Origin: Roseovarius sp. A-2
Lineage (GTDB): Bacteria > Pseudomonadota > Alphaproteobacteria > Rhodobacterales > Rhodobacteraceae
NCBI RefSeq assembly: GCF_002072155.1
Contig: NZ_BDIY01000007.1
Location: forward strand, 99,912-163,911
Direction: 5' to 3'
DNA: 64,000 bases
Shown here: positions 25,897-35,725 of the stretch, one piece after another
How positions within the stretch are numbered: the first letter of the stretch is position 1
How the letters are laid out: the number at the start of each line of letters is the position of its first letter
Notes under the pieces: model-generated
What the model was told of the DNA's origin: nothing
What the model saw: only the letters and a program-made list of their open reading frames with translations
Databases searched by the model: none
Position numbers and translations under genes: made by a program

Positions 25897-25925
25897 GTTA
25901 TAAGCAATCCTGCGCCGCAGTCCAA
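25897..25925 (-). promoter_or_regulatory. Sigma-70 promoter of the candidate sRNA
   Basis: On the reverse strand TTGGAC at 25925-25920, 17-bp spacer, TATAAC at 25902-25897. Spacing is optimal and both hexamers are near consensus. No coding gene follows within reach other than through the terminator at 25842. Confidence 0.7.
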
Positions 25926-26004
25926 GCTAAAAGTTTGAAAAGACGTGAATCCGCCTCTACCCTCAGCGTCTGATAAACAAGGATCATTGAGGATTGTCGC
26001 CAAA

Positions 26005-27834
26005 ATGGGATCAGAATTTTTCCACAAAATACGGGGGGCCCTCTGCGCGATAATCCTTGCAGGGGCGGCCACACAGGCACTGTCGCAACCCGCGCATGGC
26101 ATAGCTATGTATGGCACCCCCGTCCTGCCACCTGATTTTGTGTCCCTGCCCTATGCCAACCCGGATGCCCCCAAGGGTGGCCGCGTGGTCACTGGCAATG
26201 TCGGCGGCTTTGATTCGCTCAACCCGTTCATCCTGCGCGGCAGCCCACCCTGGCAACTAGCGCATCTGACGCATGAGACCCTCATGGGGCGATCCTGGGA
26301 CGAGCCATTCACGCTTTACGGGCTTCTGGCCGAATCGGTCGATACGGACGAGGCCCGCACATGGGTCGAGTTCACCCTGCGCGAGGACGCCCGATTCTCC
26401 GACGGCAGCCCGGTGACGGTCGAAGATGTGATCTGGTCCTTTGAGATCCTGGGCAGCAAGGGCCACCCGCGCTATCGCGGCTTCTGGTCCAAGGTGGGCC
26501 GCATCGCGCAGACCGGGCCGCGCAGCCTGCGCCTTGAGTTCACCGAGGCGGACCGCGAACTCGCCCTTCTGGCCGGTCTGCGCCCGATCCTGCAAAAGGC
26601 GCAGTGGCAGGGCCGCGACATCGCCGAGGCGGGGATCGACGATATCCCGATTGGCACCGGACCCTATGTCATCGAGGATTACGAGGTGAACCGCCACGTC
26701 ACCCTGCGCCGCAACCCAGACTATTGGGGCCGCGACCTGCCCTTTCGGCGCGGCACCAGCAATTTCGACGAGATCCGGATCGAGTTTTTCGGCGACGACA
26801 CCGTGCTGAAAGAGGCGTTCAAGGCCGGAATCATCAGCTATGTCCGAGAATTCAACGCCGAGGCCTGGGCCGAGGAATACGATTTTCCCGCCGTGCAGCG
26901 CGGCGAAATCGTAAAATCGGAGATCCCGCATCAGAAACCCTCGGGCATGACCGGCTTCGTTATGAACACCCGCCGTGCCCCGTTGGATGACTGGCGCGTT
27001 CGCGAGGCGCTGATCACCGCGTTCAATTTCGACTATATCAACGACACGCTCACCGGCGGGCGACAGCCGCGCATTACCTCGTATTTCTCCAATTCCGAAC
27101 TGGGCATGGATCACGGCCCCGCCACAGGCCGCGTGCGCGCTTTACTGGAGCCTTACGCCGACACCCTGCCCCCCGGCACGCTGGAGGGTTACAGCCTGCC
27201 AGAGGGCGACGGCACCGCGCGCAATCGCACCGCGCTGCGCCGCGCGATGCAGCTTTTGACGCAGGCAGGCTGGCGGGTCGAGGACGGGCGGCTGGTGAAC
27301 GCCGAAGGTGCACCGCTGCGCCTGACGGTGCTCTTGCAGCAGGACGGGTTGATCGCGCAGGCCAGCGCAATGATGGATATCTATGCCCGCGCGCTTGATC
27401 GGCTGGGGATCACGCTTGAGGTCGAGACGGTGGACAAGGCGCAATATGCCGAGCGCGAGGCGCAGTATGATTTCGACCTGACGATGATGCGCAGGTCGCT
27501 GTCGCTCAGCCCCGGCAACGAACAGATGTATTACTGGGGCTCCGAAGGGGTGGACGATCCCGGCAGTCGCAACCTGATGGGCATGCGCTCCGAGGCGGCA
27601 GAGACGATGATCCGCACCATGCTGGGCGCGCGCGACCGCGAGGAATTCGTCGCCGCCACGCGCGCACTTGACCGGATATTGACGGCGGGGCGCTACGTAA
27701 TCCCGATCCACCAATACAGCGTCGGCCGTATTGCCCATAAGGCGCAGTTGAAGTATCCTCGCGACAGATTGCCGATTTACGGGGACGGAATAGGGTTCCT
27801 CCCCGAGGTCTGGTGGTTCGAGGCAGAAGAATAA
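26005..27834 (+). CDS. Extracellular solute-binding protein, family 5 (YejA-like)
   Basis: 609 residues from the ATG at 26005 (TTGAGGA ribosome site); an upstream in-frame GTG at 25945 is less likely because it would bury the signal peptide. Secretion signal MGSEFFHKIRGALCAIILAGAATQALSQ. Mature part opens YGTPVLPPDFVSLPYANPDAPKGG and contains FDSLNPFILRGSPP, the pattern of the long YejA/microcin-C and oligopeptide binding proteins. WVEFTLREDARFSDGSPVTVEDV and AGWRVEDGRLV are family 5 features. No permease or ATPase genes follow, so it is an orphan or uses a distant transporter. A micro-lipoprotein gene follows by 27 nt. Confidence 0.9.
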   Translation: MGSEFFHKIRGALCAIILAGAATQALSQPAHGIAMYGTPVLPPDFVSLPYANPDAPKGGRVVTGNVGGFDSLNPFILRGSPPWQLAHLTHETLMGRSWDEPFTLYGLLAESVDTDEARTWVEFTLREDARFSDGSPVTVEDVIWSFEILGSKGHPRYRGFWSKVGRIAQTGPRSLRLEFTEADRELALLAGLRPILQKAQWQGRDIAEAGIDDIPIGTGPYVIEDYEVNRHVTLRRNPDYWGRDLPFRRGTSNFDEIRIEFFGDDTVLKEAFKAGIISYVREFNAEAWAEEYDFPAVQRGEIVKSEIPHQKPSGMTGFVMNTRRAPLDDWRVREALITAFNFDYINDTLTGGRQPRITSYFSNSELGMDHGPATGRVRALLEPYADTLPPGTLEGYSLPEGDGTARNRTALRRAMQLLTQAGWRVEDGRLVNAEGAPLRLTVLLQQDGLIAQASAMMDIYARALDRLGITLEVETVDKAQYAEREAQYDFDLTMMRRSLSLSPGNEQMYYWGSEGVDDPGSRNLMGMRSEAAETMIRTMLGARDREEFVAATRALDRILTAGRYVIPIHQYSVGRIAHKAQLKYPRDRLPIYGDGIGFLPEVWWFEAEE

Positions 27835-27861
27835 AAACAGGCAACAACCATAGGCAGGAGC

Positions 27862-27975
27862 ATGCGAAAACTGATTGCGCTTGTCCTCATCGCCGCGCTG
27901 GCAGGCTGTGCCACCGTCGACGGTGTGGGACGTGACATATCGGGTGCTGCGCGCGGCGTTCAGAGCTGGTTCTGA
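27862..27975 (+). CDS. Entericidin A/B-like micro-lipoprotein
   Basis: 37 residues: a lipoprotein signal [16 protein letters not shown] with cysteine 16 as the lipid site, then [21 protein letters not shown]. The T.x.G.G.D.s.a...v pattern is typical of entericidins, small cell-envelope lipoproteins first described as a toxin/antidote pair. GGCAGGAGC lies just before the ATG. Only one such gene is present. It follows the solute-binding protein closely. Confidence 0.85.
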   Translation: MRKLIALVLIAALAGCATVDGVGRDISGAARGVQSWF

Positions 27976-28121
27976 GCGCGGCTTTCAGCAACAGGACCGA
28001 GGGTGTTTTGGCCCCTGCCCGCCTGTGGCGGCGCAGGAATGGTCTTTGCTGTGCGGGGTTCGGCGACAGACCGCACGCCTTTCCCCTTGACGCCCCCGCG
28101 CATCCTGTCAAAACCGCCCGC

Positions 28122-29159
28122 ATGAGCAGCGCGACCCTGACTATCGACCTTGATGCCATCGCCGCCAACTGGCGCGCCCTTGATGCCATGACCGGCGGCG
28201 AGACCGCCGCCGTGGTCAAGGCCGATGCCTACGGGCTTGGGGTCGAGCGGGTAGCGCGCGTTTTGGCGCGCGCGGGTGCGCTGCATTTTTTCGTGGCCAT
28301 CGCCGAAGAGGGCGTGACCCTGCGGCGGGCGCTTGGCCCCGATGTAGCGATCTACGTCTTTTCCGGGCACATGCCGGGCGATGCGGACATGATCCGCGAC
28401 ATGGACCTGATCCCGATGATCAATTCGCTCGATCAGATGATCCGCCATGCCGAGGCGCTGCCGGGCCACCCCTTCGGCGTGCAGCTGGACAGCGGCATGA
28501 ACCGGCTTGGAATGGAGCCCACGGAATGGCAGGCGGTGCGCCAGATCGCGCTCGCGCAGAACCCGGTCATGCTGATGAGCCACCTGGCCTGCGCCGATGA
28601 GCCCGATCAGGCGATGAACGCGCAGCAACTGGCCGCTTTCCGCGCGATGACCGACGACACCGATGTGCCGCGCTGTTTCGCCAATACCGGCGGCGTCCTG
28701 CTGGGCTCCGACTATCATTTCGACCTCGCCCGTCCGGGTATCGGGCTCTATGGCGGACGGCCTTACACCGACGCGCGCCCGGTGGTGACGCTCGACATTC
28801 CGGTGATCCAGTGCCGCGACATCGCGCCGGGCGAGACGGTGGGCTATGGCTGCGACTTCACCGCCCCGCGCCCCATGCGCATTGCCACAGGCGCGGCGGG
28901 GTATGCCGACGGCATCCTGCGCGCCGTGGGGCCGAAAACCAGCCTCTGGGACGGCGACACCCCCTGCCCCATCACGGGCCGCATCTCGATGGATCTGATC
29001 GGCATCGACATTACCCATCTCGGATATGATCCGTCCCATCTGCAACTGCTGGGGCCGCATCAGGGCATCGACGTGCTGGCGGATAATGCGGGAACCATCG
29101 GCTATGAAATCCTGACCTTACTGGGGGCGCGTTACATGCGGCGCTATATCGGCGGATGA
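28122..29159 (+). CDS. alr: Alanine racemase
   Basis: 345 residues from the ATG at 28122 ([21 protein letters not shown]). PLP lysine in [12 protein letters not shown], later [22 protein letters not shown] and the second catalytic region GYADGILR with its Tyr, then [13 protein letters not shown]. Slightly short for the family but all catalytic blocks are present. Makes D-alanine for peptidoglycan. Its stop overlaps the next start (ATGA), linking it to the lipid-transport genes. Confidence 0.97.
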   Translation: MSSATLTIDLDAIAANWRALDAMTGGETAAVVKADAYGLGVERVARVLARAGALHFFVAIAEEGVTLRRALGPDVAIYVFSGHMPGDADMIRDMDLIPMINSLDQMIRHAEALPGHPFGVQLDSGMNRLGMEPTEWQAVRQIALAQNPVMLMSHLACADEPDQAMNAQQLAAFRAMTDDTDVPRCFANTGGVLLGSDYHFDLARPGIGLYGGRPYTDARPVVTLDIPVIQCRDIAPGETVGYGCDFTAPRPMRIATGAAGYADGILRAVGPKTSLWDGDTPCPITGRISMDLIGIDITHLGYDPSHLQLLGPHQGIDVLADNAGTIGYEILTLLGARYMRRYIGG

Positions 29160-29941
29160 GTTTTATCCTGGGCTTTCTGGCGTCCATCGGACGCATGGTG
29201 CTGGCGGGACTGGCGAGCGTGGGACGGATCACGCTCTACGCCTCGGACGCGGTCAGCCATCTGGCGCGGCCTCCTTTCTACTGGCGCGAATTTGGCCATG
29301 CGCTGGTGCAAATCGGCTGGCTGTCCCTGCCCGTAGTGGGCATGACCGCGCTTTTCACCGGCGGCGCGCTGGCGCTGCAGATCTACGCCGGCGGCGCGCG
29401 CTTCAACGCCGAAACCGTGGTGCCCTCGATCGTCGCCATCGGCCTGACCCGAGAGCTTGGCCCGGTGCTGGGCGGCCTCATGGTGGCCGCGCGCGTGGCC
29501 TCCTCCATCGCCGCCGAGATCGGCACGATGAAAGTGACCGAGCAGATCGACGCGCTCACCACCCTTTCCACCAATCCGATGAAATACCTCACCCTGCCCC
29601 GCGTGCTGGCCGCCACCCTCGCCGTGCCGCTGCTCGTGGGCGTGGGCGACGTGATCGGCATCATGGGCGGGTTTCTGGTGGGCGTCGGACGGCTCGATTT
29701 CGGCGCGGCGACCTACCTGCACAACACGATTGACTTCCTCGAGACATGGGATGTCGTCTCCGGCATGATCAAGGGCGCGGTCTTTGGCTTTATCGTGGCG
29801 CTGATGGGCTGTTATTACGGGATGAACTCGGGCCGCGGCGCGCAGGGCGTCGGGCGCGCCACCAAGACGGCGGTGGTCGCGGCAAGCGTGCTGATTCTGG
29901 CCTCCAACTATATCCTGACAGAGGTGTTCTTTTCGGCATGA
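29156..29941 (+). CDS. mlaE: MlaE-type ABC transporter permease
   Basis: 261 residues, MlaE/DUF140 domain with five to six helices. Family core seen: [68 protein letters not shown]. Forms the inner-membrane part of a phospholipid transporter that keeps the outer membrane asymmetric. Overlaps alr and the ATPase gene by ATGA. No MlaD, C or B gene is in this run. Confidence 0.92.
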   Translation: MSFILGFLASIGRMVLAGLASVGRITLYASDAVSHLARPPFYWREFGHALVQIGWLSLPVVGMTALFTGGALALQIYAGGARFNAETVVPSIVAIGLTRELGPVLGGLMVAARVASSIAAEIGTMKVTEQIDALTTLSTNPMKYLTLPRVLAATLAVPLLVGVGDVIGIMGGFLVGVGRLDFGAATYLHNTIDFLETWDVVSGMIKGAVFGFIVALMGCYYGMNSGRGAQGVGRATKTAVVAASVLILASNYILTEVFFSA

Positions 29942-30684
29942 TCGAACTGCGCGACGTCCATAAGGCCTTTGGCGAGAACCGCGTCCTGCAGGGCGTGAAC
30001 CTGACCATCGAGTCGGGCTCCTCCATGGTGATCATCGGTGGATCTGGCACTGGTAAATCGGTGGCGCTCAAGTGCGTTCTGGGGCTCATCCGGCAGGACA
30101 GCGGATCGATCACGCTGGACGGCAAGGACGTCACCACCGGCGACCGCGACGCCTTTCTCGCGCGGTTCGGCATGCTGTTCCAGGGTGGCGCGCTGTTCGA
30201 TTCGCTCCCCGTCTGGCAGAATGTCGCCTTCCGCCTGCTGCGCGGCTCACTCAAGCGGCCCCGCACCGAGGCGCGCGAGATCGCAGTGGAGAAACTGCGC
30301 CGGGTCGGGTTGAAACCCGACGTGGCCGACAAGTTCCCGGCGGAACTCTCAGGCGGCATGCAAAAGCGTGTGGGCCTTGCCCGCGCCATCGCGGCAGAAC
30401 CAGAAATCATCTTTTTCGACGAGCCAACGACGGGCCTCGATCCGATCATGTCGGGCGTGATCAACGAACTGATCCGTGAGATCGTGGTCGAGATGGGCGC
30501 GACGGCGATGACCATCACCCATGACATGACCAGCGTGCGCGCCATCGCCGATAATGTCGCGATGCTGCATGATGGGGTAATACAGTGGACCGGCCCGGTG
30601 GCCGAGATGGACAATTCGGGCGATCCATACCTTGACCAGTTCATCCACGGTCGCGCCGACGGCCCGATCGAGGCGGTCCGGTGA
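29938..30684 (+). CDS. mlaF: MlaF-type ABC transporter ATP-binding protein
   Basis: 248 residues starting at the ATG inside the previous gene's end. Walker A GGSGTGKS near residues 35-42, Q-loop MLFQGGALFDSL, which is the MlaF-specific form, signature LSGGMQKRVGLARAI, Walker B IIFFDEPTTGLDP, switch His in ITHDM. Powers MlaE. Two adjacent palindromes follow the stop. Confidence 0.93.
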   Translation: MIELRDVHKAFGENRVLQGVNLTIESGSSMVIIGGSGTGKSVALKCVLGLIRQDSGSITLDGKDVTTGDRDAFLARFGMLFQGGALFDSLPVWQNVAFRLLRGSLKRPRTEAREIAVEKLRRVGLKPDVADKFPAELSGGMQKRVGLARAIAAEPEIIFFDEPTTGLDPIMSGVINELIREIVVEMGATAMTITHDMTSVRAIADNVAMLHDGVIQWTGPVAEMDNSGDPYLDQFIHGRADGPIEAVR

Positions 30685-30693
30685 CGTCCCGCG

Positions 30694-30739
30694 CCAAGAA
30701 TTTTCGAAAATTCTTGGCAAAAATCTTGCAAGATTTTTG
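30694..30739. repeat. Two adjacent perfect palindromes
   Basis: A 24-bp perfect palindrome at 30694-30717 (arms CCAAGAATTTTC and its complement) is directly followed by a 22-bp one at 30718-30739 (arms CAAAAATCTTG and its complement). GCGC flanks both ends. They separate mlaF from the PqiA-like gene. A terminator or an attenuating structure is possible; so is a mobile repeat. Confidence 0.75.
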
Positions 30740-30756
30740 CGCGGAGCCTCGGCGGT

Positions 30757-31209
30757 ATGGCGCATAACATGCTGAAATACGCCAATCTCTTCCTTCTGAT
30801 CCTCTTTCCCGTCGCATGGTTCGCGCCGCTTCTGCGCGCCGGGATTGCCCTGCCGCTCTTCGGCCTTAGTGAAATCAGCATCGTCTCCGGGTTGCAGGCG
30901 CTATGGCAGAGCGACGTCGTCCTGGCCCTGCTGGTCACCTTCTTTGCGCTCTTCGCGCCCTATCTCAAGACCATCGGGTTGGCGCTGGTGCAGTTCGACC
31001 TGCTGGCCCCGCGTGCCCTGCCCACGCTGCATCTGCTGGGCAAGCTGGCGATGGCCGACGTGTTTCTGATCGCGCTCTATGTAATCGTGGTCAAGGGCGT
31101 CGGACTGGCGCGGGTCGAGGTAGCCTGGGGGCTCTATCTCTTTTCCGTCTGCGTGCTGGCCTCGATCGCCTTTGGCCATCTGGCGAACAAAGCGCCGCGC
31201 GCCACCTGA
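30757..31209 (+). CDS. PqiA-like membrane protein
   Basis: 150 residues (an internal ATG at 30769 is an alternative start). Four hydrophobic helices: YANLFLLILFPVAWFAPL, VVLALLVTFFALFAPYLK, a third near 90-108 and a fourth near 120-137. The helix boundaries and the LHLLGKLAMADVFLIALYVIVVK region match single-domain PqiA proteins, inner-membrane partners of MCE lipid-transfer systems. Fits next to mlaEF. The zinc-binding cysteines of full-length PqiA are absent. Confidence 0.8.
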   Translation: MAHNMLKYANLFLLILFPVAWFAPLLRAGIALPLFGLSEISIVSGLQALWQSDVVLALLVTFFALFAPYLKTIGLALVQFDLLAPRALPTLHLLGKLAMADVFLIALYVIVVKGVGLARVEVAWGLYLFSVCVLASIAFGHLANKAPRAT

Positions 31210-31353
31210 ACTGTCGCCATTTCGGCAACAACCCGGCGCAGTCACGCAACACTCCTCCATTGTTGAGCCGGTGTTGAACGAATTAACCCTTTGCCTTTGC
31301 CGCAATCGGCGTAAACTCGCCTATATTGGATATGATCTTTCAGGGGGGAAGTC

Positions 31354-32118
31354 ATGCCCGCACAGTTGAAAACCTTTGCGCTGCTGACCCAGTTTTTGTT
31401 CCAACGGCTTGCCGTTGCTTTATTTCTTTTCGCCGCACTCGCGCTGAGCGCGGCCAGCGTCGGGGCAGCGATTGGCCTGCTGCCATGGCTTGAATTCGAG
31501 GCCGGGTTCGGCGGTGCGATTTACCACAATGCCGGGCAGATTGCGCAGGTGGGCCTGACCATTCTGGCGGTGCTCTTGTGCTTTTTCCTGCCCTCGAATG
31601 CCCGGATCATGGCGCTGGAGACCTCGCACCGGCGCTTCAATATTGGCATGCAGGACGTGGCCCGCGCCTATCACGCCGCCCATGCGGCGGATCGCGAGGG
31701 GCTGTTTCAGCTCTCATCCGAGTTCGACGCCGTGCGCGAACGGCTGGCCTATCTGCGTGAGCATCCCGATCTGGGCACGCTGGAGCCGGACCTGCTCGAA
31801 GTGGCGGCCCAGATGTCGCATATCAGCCGCGAACTGGCCGAGGTCTATTCCGACGAGAAGGTCGCCCGCGCGCGGCAATTCCTGCATCAGAGGCAGCAGG
31901 AGGTCGAGGCGTTCAATGCGCGGCTGGATCAGGCCAAGCAGATCAGCCGCGACCTCAAGCACTGGGCGCATGAGGTTGATCTGGAGGAAAGCGTCGCGGC
32001 GAGCCAGCTGACCCGCCTGCGCGATGACCTGCGCGAGGTGCTGCCGGAACTGGGTCTGGAGGAGATGCTGCGCGCCGATGGCACGGTGATCGACCTCAAC
32101 AAGAAGGCCGCCGAGTAA
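31354..32118 (+). CDS. Membrane-anchored coiled-coil protein
   Basis: 254 residues. Two hydrophobic helices (about 17-45 and 62-83) then a long, charged, helical region (90-235) rich in QQEVEAFNARLDQAKQISRDLKHWAHE, predicted coiled coil. Alphaproteobacterial relatives are sometimes labelled DNA repair protein without evidence I can judge; position next to radA may be the origin of that label. Promoter region 31210-31353 is AT-richer with a good GGGGGGAAG ribosome site. Function unknown. Confidence 0.75.
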   Translation: MPAQLKTFALLTQFLFQRLAVALFLFAALALSAASVGAAIGLLPWLEFEAGFGGAIYHNAGQIAQVGLTILAVLLCFFLPSNARIMALETSHRRFNIGMQDVARAYHAAHAADREGLFQLSSEFDAVRERLAYLREHPDLGTLEPDLLEVAAQMSHISRELAEVYSDEKVARARQFLHQRQQEVEAFNARLDQAKQISRDLKHWAHEVDLEESVAASQLTRLRDDLREVLPELGLEEMLRADGTVIDLNKKAAE

Positions 32119-32172
32119 CCGCGCTGCATTTTCGGGTTTGACCGTGGTCCGCCCTTGGGGCATGACCCGGGC

Positions 32173-33537
32173 ATGGCGAAATCCTCGACCTTCACCTGTT
32201 CGGCCTGCGGCGCGGTGCATAGCCGCTGGTCGGGCCGTTGCGATGCCTGTGGCGAATGGAACACCATCGTCGAGGAGGCGCCGCTCTCGACCGGTCCCAG
32301 GGGCAAGACGCTCAGCGGCAAGCGCGGCGCGCAGCTGACACTCACCGATCTGTCGACGGAAGAGGCCCCGCCGCCGCGCACCCTCTCGGGCATCGGCGAG
32401 CTTGACCGGGTTCTGGGCGGCGGTCTGGTGCCGTCGAGCGCGGTTCTGGTGGGCGGCGATCCAGGGATCGGCAAATCCACGCTTTTGTTGCAGGCCGCCG
32501 CGCGCTTCGCGGGTGCGGGCCTCAAGACATTCTACGTCTCGGGCGAGGAGGCCAGCGCGCAGGTGCGGATGCGGGCGCAGCGTCTCGGGCTGGAAAACGC
32601 GCCTGTCAAACTCGCCGCCGCCACATCGCTGCGCGATATCCTGACCACGCTCGAGGCGGAAAAGCCCGATCTGGTGATCATCGATTCCATTCAGACCATG
32701 TGGTCCGACACCGTCGAGGCAGCACCCGGCAGTGTCTCTCAGGTCCGCGCCGCGGCCCATGAGCTGACCACATTCGCCAAGCGCTTTGGCACCTCCGTGA
32801 TCCTTGTCGGCCATGTCACCAAGGACGGCCAGATCGCCGGCCCCCGTGTGGTCGAGCACATGGTCGATTGCGTGCTTTATTTCGAGGGCGAGCGTGGCCA
32901 TCAATTCCGCATCCTGCGCTCGGTCAAGAACCGCTTTGGCCCTGCCGACGAGATCGGCGTGTTCGAGATGACCGGCGGCGGGCTGGCCGAGGTCGCCAAC
33001 CCGTCGGAACTGTTTCTCTCGGGGCGCGGCGCGCCCTCGCCCGGCTCGGTGGTGTTTTCCGGCATCGAGGGCACGCGGCCCGTTCTGGTCGAGATGCAGG
33101 CGCTGGTCGCCCCCACGCCGCATGCGCAGCCCCGCCGCGCTGTCGTGGGCTGGGACGGCGCACGGCTGGCCATGATCCTTGCTGTGCTCGAGGCGCGCTG
33201 CGGCATCCCCTTTGCGGGGCTCGACGTCTATCTCAACGTGGCCGGTGGCTTGCGGATCAGCGAACCGGCGGCCGATCTCGCAGTCGCGGCGGCCCTGCTC
33301 AGCGCGCGCGAAGACGCGGCCCTGCCCGCGGAAACGGTGATTTTCGGAGAAATCAGCCTCTCGGGGGCACTGCGTCCGGTAGGACAGTCCGAAAACAGGT
33401 TGAAAGAGGCGCAAAAACTTGGTTTCACATCGGCAATCATTCCGTCCGGAGGCAAGACCGGCGGCACCAGCGGCCTCAGCCTCACCCGGATGGGCGATCT
33501 GACCGCGTTCGTGGGCGATATTTTCGGCGCAGGTTAG
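32173..33537 (+). CDS. radA: DNA repair protein RadA
   Basis: 454 residues from the ATG at 32173. Zinc finger CSACGAVHSRWSGRCDACGEW at residues 9-29, RecA-like core with Walker A GGDPGIGKST, Walker B VIIDSIQ, the RadA-specific KNRFG motif, and a C-terminal Lon-protease-like domain (ISEPAADLAVAAALLSA, GEISLSGALRPV). Processes recombination intermediates and assists branch migration. Precedes cvpA by 27 bp. Confidence 0.97.
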   Translation: MAKSSTFTCSACGAVHSRWSGRCDACGEWNTIVEEAPLSTGPRGKTLSGKRGAQLTLTDLSTEEAPPPRTLSGIGELDRVLGGGLVPSSAVLVGGDPGIGKSTLLLQAAARFAGAGLKTFYVSGEEASAQVRMRAQRLGLENAPVKLAAATSLRDILTTLEAEKPDLVIIDSIQTMWSDTVEAAPGSVSQVRAAAHELTTFAKRFGTSVILVGHVTKDGQIAGPRVVEHMVDCVLYFEGERGHQFRILRSVKNRFGPADEIGVFEMTGGGLAEVANPSELFLSGRGAPSPGSVVFSGIEGTRPVLVEMQALVAPTPHAQPRRAVVGWDGARLAMILAVLEARCGIPFAGLDVYLNVAGGLRISEPAADLAVAAALLSAREDAALPAETVIFGEISLSGALRPVGQSENRLKEAQKLGFTSAIIPSGGKTGGTSGLSLTRMGDLTAFVGDIFGAG

Positions 33538-33564
33538 AGGCGCCCAGAGGGACAGGACAGGGCC

Positions 33565-34128
33565 ATGGAAGGTTTCACCATCATCGACGGCGTCGTGGCG
33601 CTTTTCATTGTGCTTTCGGCGCTGCTGGCCTATTCGCGCGGCTTCGTACGCGAGGCGCTGGCCATCGCGGGCTGGGTCGTGGCCGGTATCCTCGCCTTCA
33701 TCTTTGCGCCGCAGGTCGAGCCGCTGGTCAAGGAAATCCCGGTCGTGGGAGAGTTCATCGCCGACAGCTGCGAACTCTCGATGATCGGTGCCTTCGCTGT
33801 GGTCTTTGCCGTGGGGTTAATCGTGGCCTCACTGATCACGCCGCTTTTTTCATCGCTGGTGCAGCGTTCCGTTCTGGGCGGATTCGACCAGGGGCTGGGC
33901 TTTGTCTTTGGCGTGGCGCGCGGGGTTTTGTTGATTGCCATTGCCTATTTCGTCTATGAGACGGTGATCAGTTCGCAAAGCATCGCGATCATCGACGACA
34001 GCCGCTCGGCGCGGGTCTTCGCGCAGCTGACCGGCAAGGTCGAGGATGGCAATCCCGAACAGGCGCTCGGCTGGATCACGCAGCAATACGAGCAGCTGAT
34101 CGGCGCCTGCGATGCCCGCAGTCAGTGA
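33565..34128 (+). CDS. cvpA: CvpA family membrane protein
   Basis: 187 residues. FTIIDGVVALFIVLSALLAYSRGFVREALAIAGWVVAGILA opens four membrane helices; SRGFVREAL is the CvpA hallmark. The family was linked to colicin V production and envelope function; it often sits directly upstream of purF, as here (123 bp). Confidence 0.93.
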   Translation: MEGFTIIDGVVALFIVLSALLAYSRGFVREALAIAGWVVAGILAFIFAPQVEPLVKEIPVVGEFIADSCELSMIGAFAVVFAVGLIVASLITPLFSSLVQRSVLGGFDQGLGFVFGVARGVLLIAIAYFVYETVISSQSIAIIDDSRSARVFAQLTGKVEDGNPEQALGWITQQYEQLIGACDARSQ

Positions 34129-34250
34129 CGTAGCGTAAAGCGGCACAGGCCCGGCGCGCGCGTCGGTTTCTGTGATAGTTTCGTGACATACGCGATCTGA
34201 GCGCGTATGAGGGGCGCAAGTGACAGACACGGGATTCGGAGCTGCCAGCC

Positions 34251-35717
34251 TTGTCCACTCAAATGCCCCCCGCTCACCCCTTCGACGACGACAAACTGAA
34301 GGAAGAATGCGGTATATTCGGCGTCATCGGCCTGTCCGATGCCGCGAATTTCGTAGCCCTCGGGCTGCACGCCCTGCAACATCGCGGACAGGAGGCTGGC
34401 GGCATCGTCAGCCATGATCCCGAACAGGGGTTCAACTCGGTCCGCCGGTTCGGTTACGTGCGCGACAACTTCACCCGCCAATCATTGATGGAGACGCTTC
34501 CCGGGCCACTGGCCATCGGGCATGTGCGCTATTCCACCGCCGGCGCCAAGGGGGCCGCGATCCGCGACGTGCAGCCGTTCTTCGGCGAGTTTTCGATGGG
34601 CGGGGCGGCGATTGCCCATAACGGCAACATCACCAATGCAGACGAGCTGCGCCGCGAACTGATCGAGCGCGGCTCGATCTTCCAGTCCGGCTCCGACAGC
34701 GAATGCATCATCCACCTGATGGCGCGGTCCCTGCAACGCAACATCCCCGAGCGGATGGAGGACGCGCTGCGCCGGGTCGAGGGGGCGTTTTCCGTCGTCG
34801 CCATGACCCGCAGCAAGCTGATTGGCGTCCGTGATCCGCTGGGCGTGCGCCCGCTCGTGCTGGGCCAGTTGGGCGAAGGCTGGGTGCTTAGTTCCGAGAC
34901 CTGCGCGCTCGACATCATCGGGGCCACCTTCGTGCGCGAAATCGCCCCCGGCGAGATGGTGGTGATCTCCGAGAAGGACGGCGTCGAGAGCCATTATCCC
35001 TTCCGCCGTCAATCCTCGCGATTCTGCATCTTCGAGCATGTCTATTTCTCGCGCCCCGATTCGATCATCGGCGGCCGCTCGGTCTATGAGACCCGCCACC
35101 AGATCGGCGTGGAACTGGCGCGTGAGGCCCCTGTCGATGCCGATCTCGTCTGTCCGGTGCCCGATAGCGGCACGCCTGCGGCCATCGGCTACAGCCAGGA
35201 ATCGGGCATTCCCTTCGCCATGGGTATCATCCGCAACCAGTATATGGGCCGCACCTTCATCGAGCCGACCGAGCAGATCCGCAACATGGGCGTGCGTCTC
35301 AAACTCAACGTCAACCGCGCCCTGATCGAGGGCAAGCGCGTAATCCTGGTGGATGACAGCGTCGTACGCGGCACCACTTCGCGCAAGATCAAGGAAATGA
35401 TCCTTGATGCCGGGGCCGCCGAGGTGCATTTTCGCATCGCGTCCCCGCCCACGGCTTGGCCTTGTTTCTACGGTGTCGACACGCCGCAGCGCGAAAAGCT
35501 GCTGGCCGCTACCATGTCCGAGGATGAGATGCGCGAGCATCTCAACGTGGACAGCATCCGCTTCATCTCGCTCGACGGGCTCTACCGCGCCGTCGGCGAG
35601 GCGCAGGGCCGCGATGCCAAATGCCCGCAATATTGCGATGCCTGTTTCTCCGGCGAATACCCCGTTGAACCCTCGGACATGATTGCCAAGGGATTCGAGC
35701 TGAAAGCCGCCGAGTGA
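34251..35717 (+). CDS. purF: Amidophosphoribosyltransferase
   Basis: 488 residues from a TTG at 34251 that has GGAG nine bases upstream; an ATG 12 nt later lacks a site at the right distance. Makes phosphoribosylamine from PRPP and glutamine, the first purine step. N-terminal glutaminase has the nucleophile Cys after a short leader (EECGIFGV), the PRTase half holds ILVDDSVVRGTTSRKI (PRPP loop), and later cysteines near 440 (CPQYCDACFSGEYP) match the Fe-S ligand positions of the Bacillus-type enzyme. A terminator follows. Confidence 0.97.
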   Translation: MSTQMPPAHPFDDDKLKEECGIFGVIGLSDAANFVALGLHALQHRGQEAGGIVSHDPEQGFNSVRRFGYVRDNFTRQSLMETLPGPLAIGHVRYSTAGAKGAAIRDVQPFFGEFSMGGAAIAHNGNITNADELRRELIERGSIFQSGSDSECIIHLMARSLQRNIPERMEDALRRVEGAFSVVAMTRSKLIGVRDPLGVRPLVLGQLGEGWVLSSETCALDIIGATFVREIAPGEMVVISEKDGVESHYPFRRQSSRFCIFEHVYFSRPDSIIGGRSVYETRHQIGVELAREAPVDADLVCPVPDSGTPAAIGYSQESGIPFAMGIIRNQYMGRTFIEPTEQIRNMGVRLKLNVNRALIEGKRVILVDDSVVRGTTSRKIKEMILDAGAAEVHFRIASPPTAWPCFYGVDTPQREKLLAATMSEDEMREHLNVDSIRFISLDGLYRAVGEAQGRDAKCPQYCDACFSGEYPVEPSDMIAKGFELKAAE

Positions 35718-35725
35718 TCGGGATC

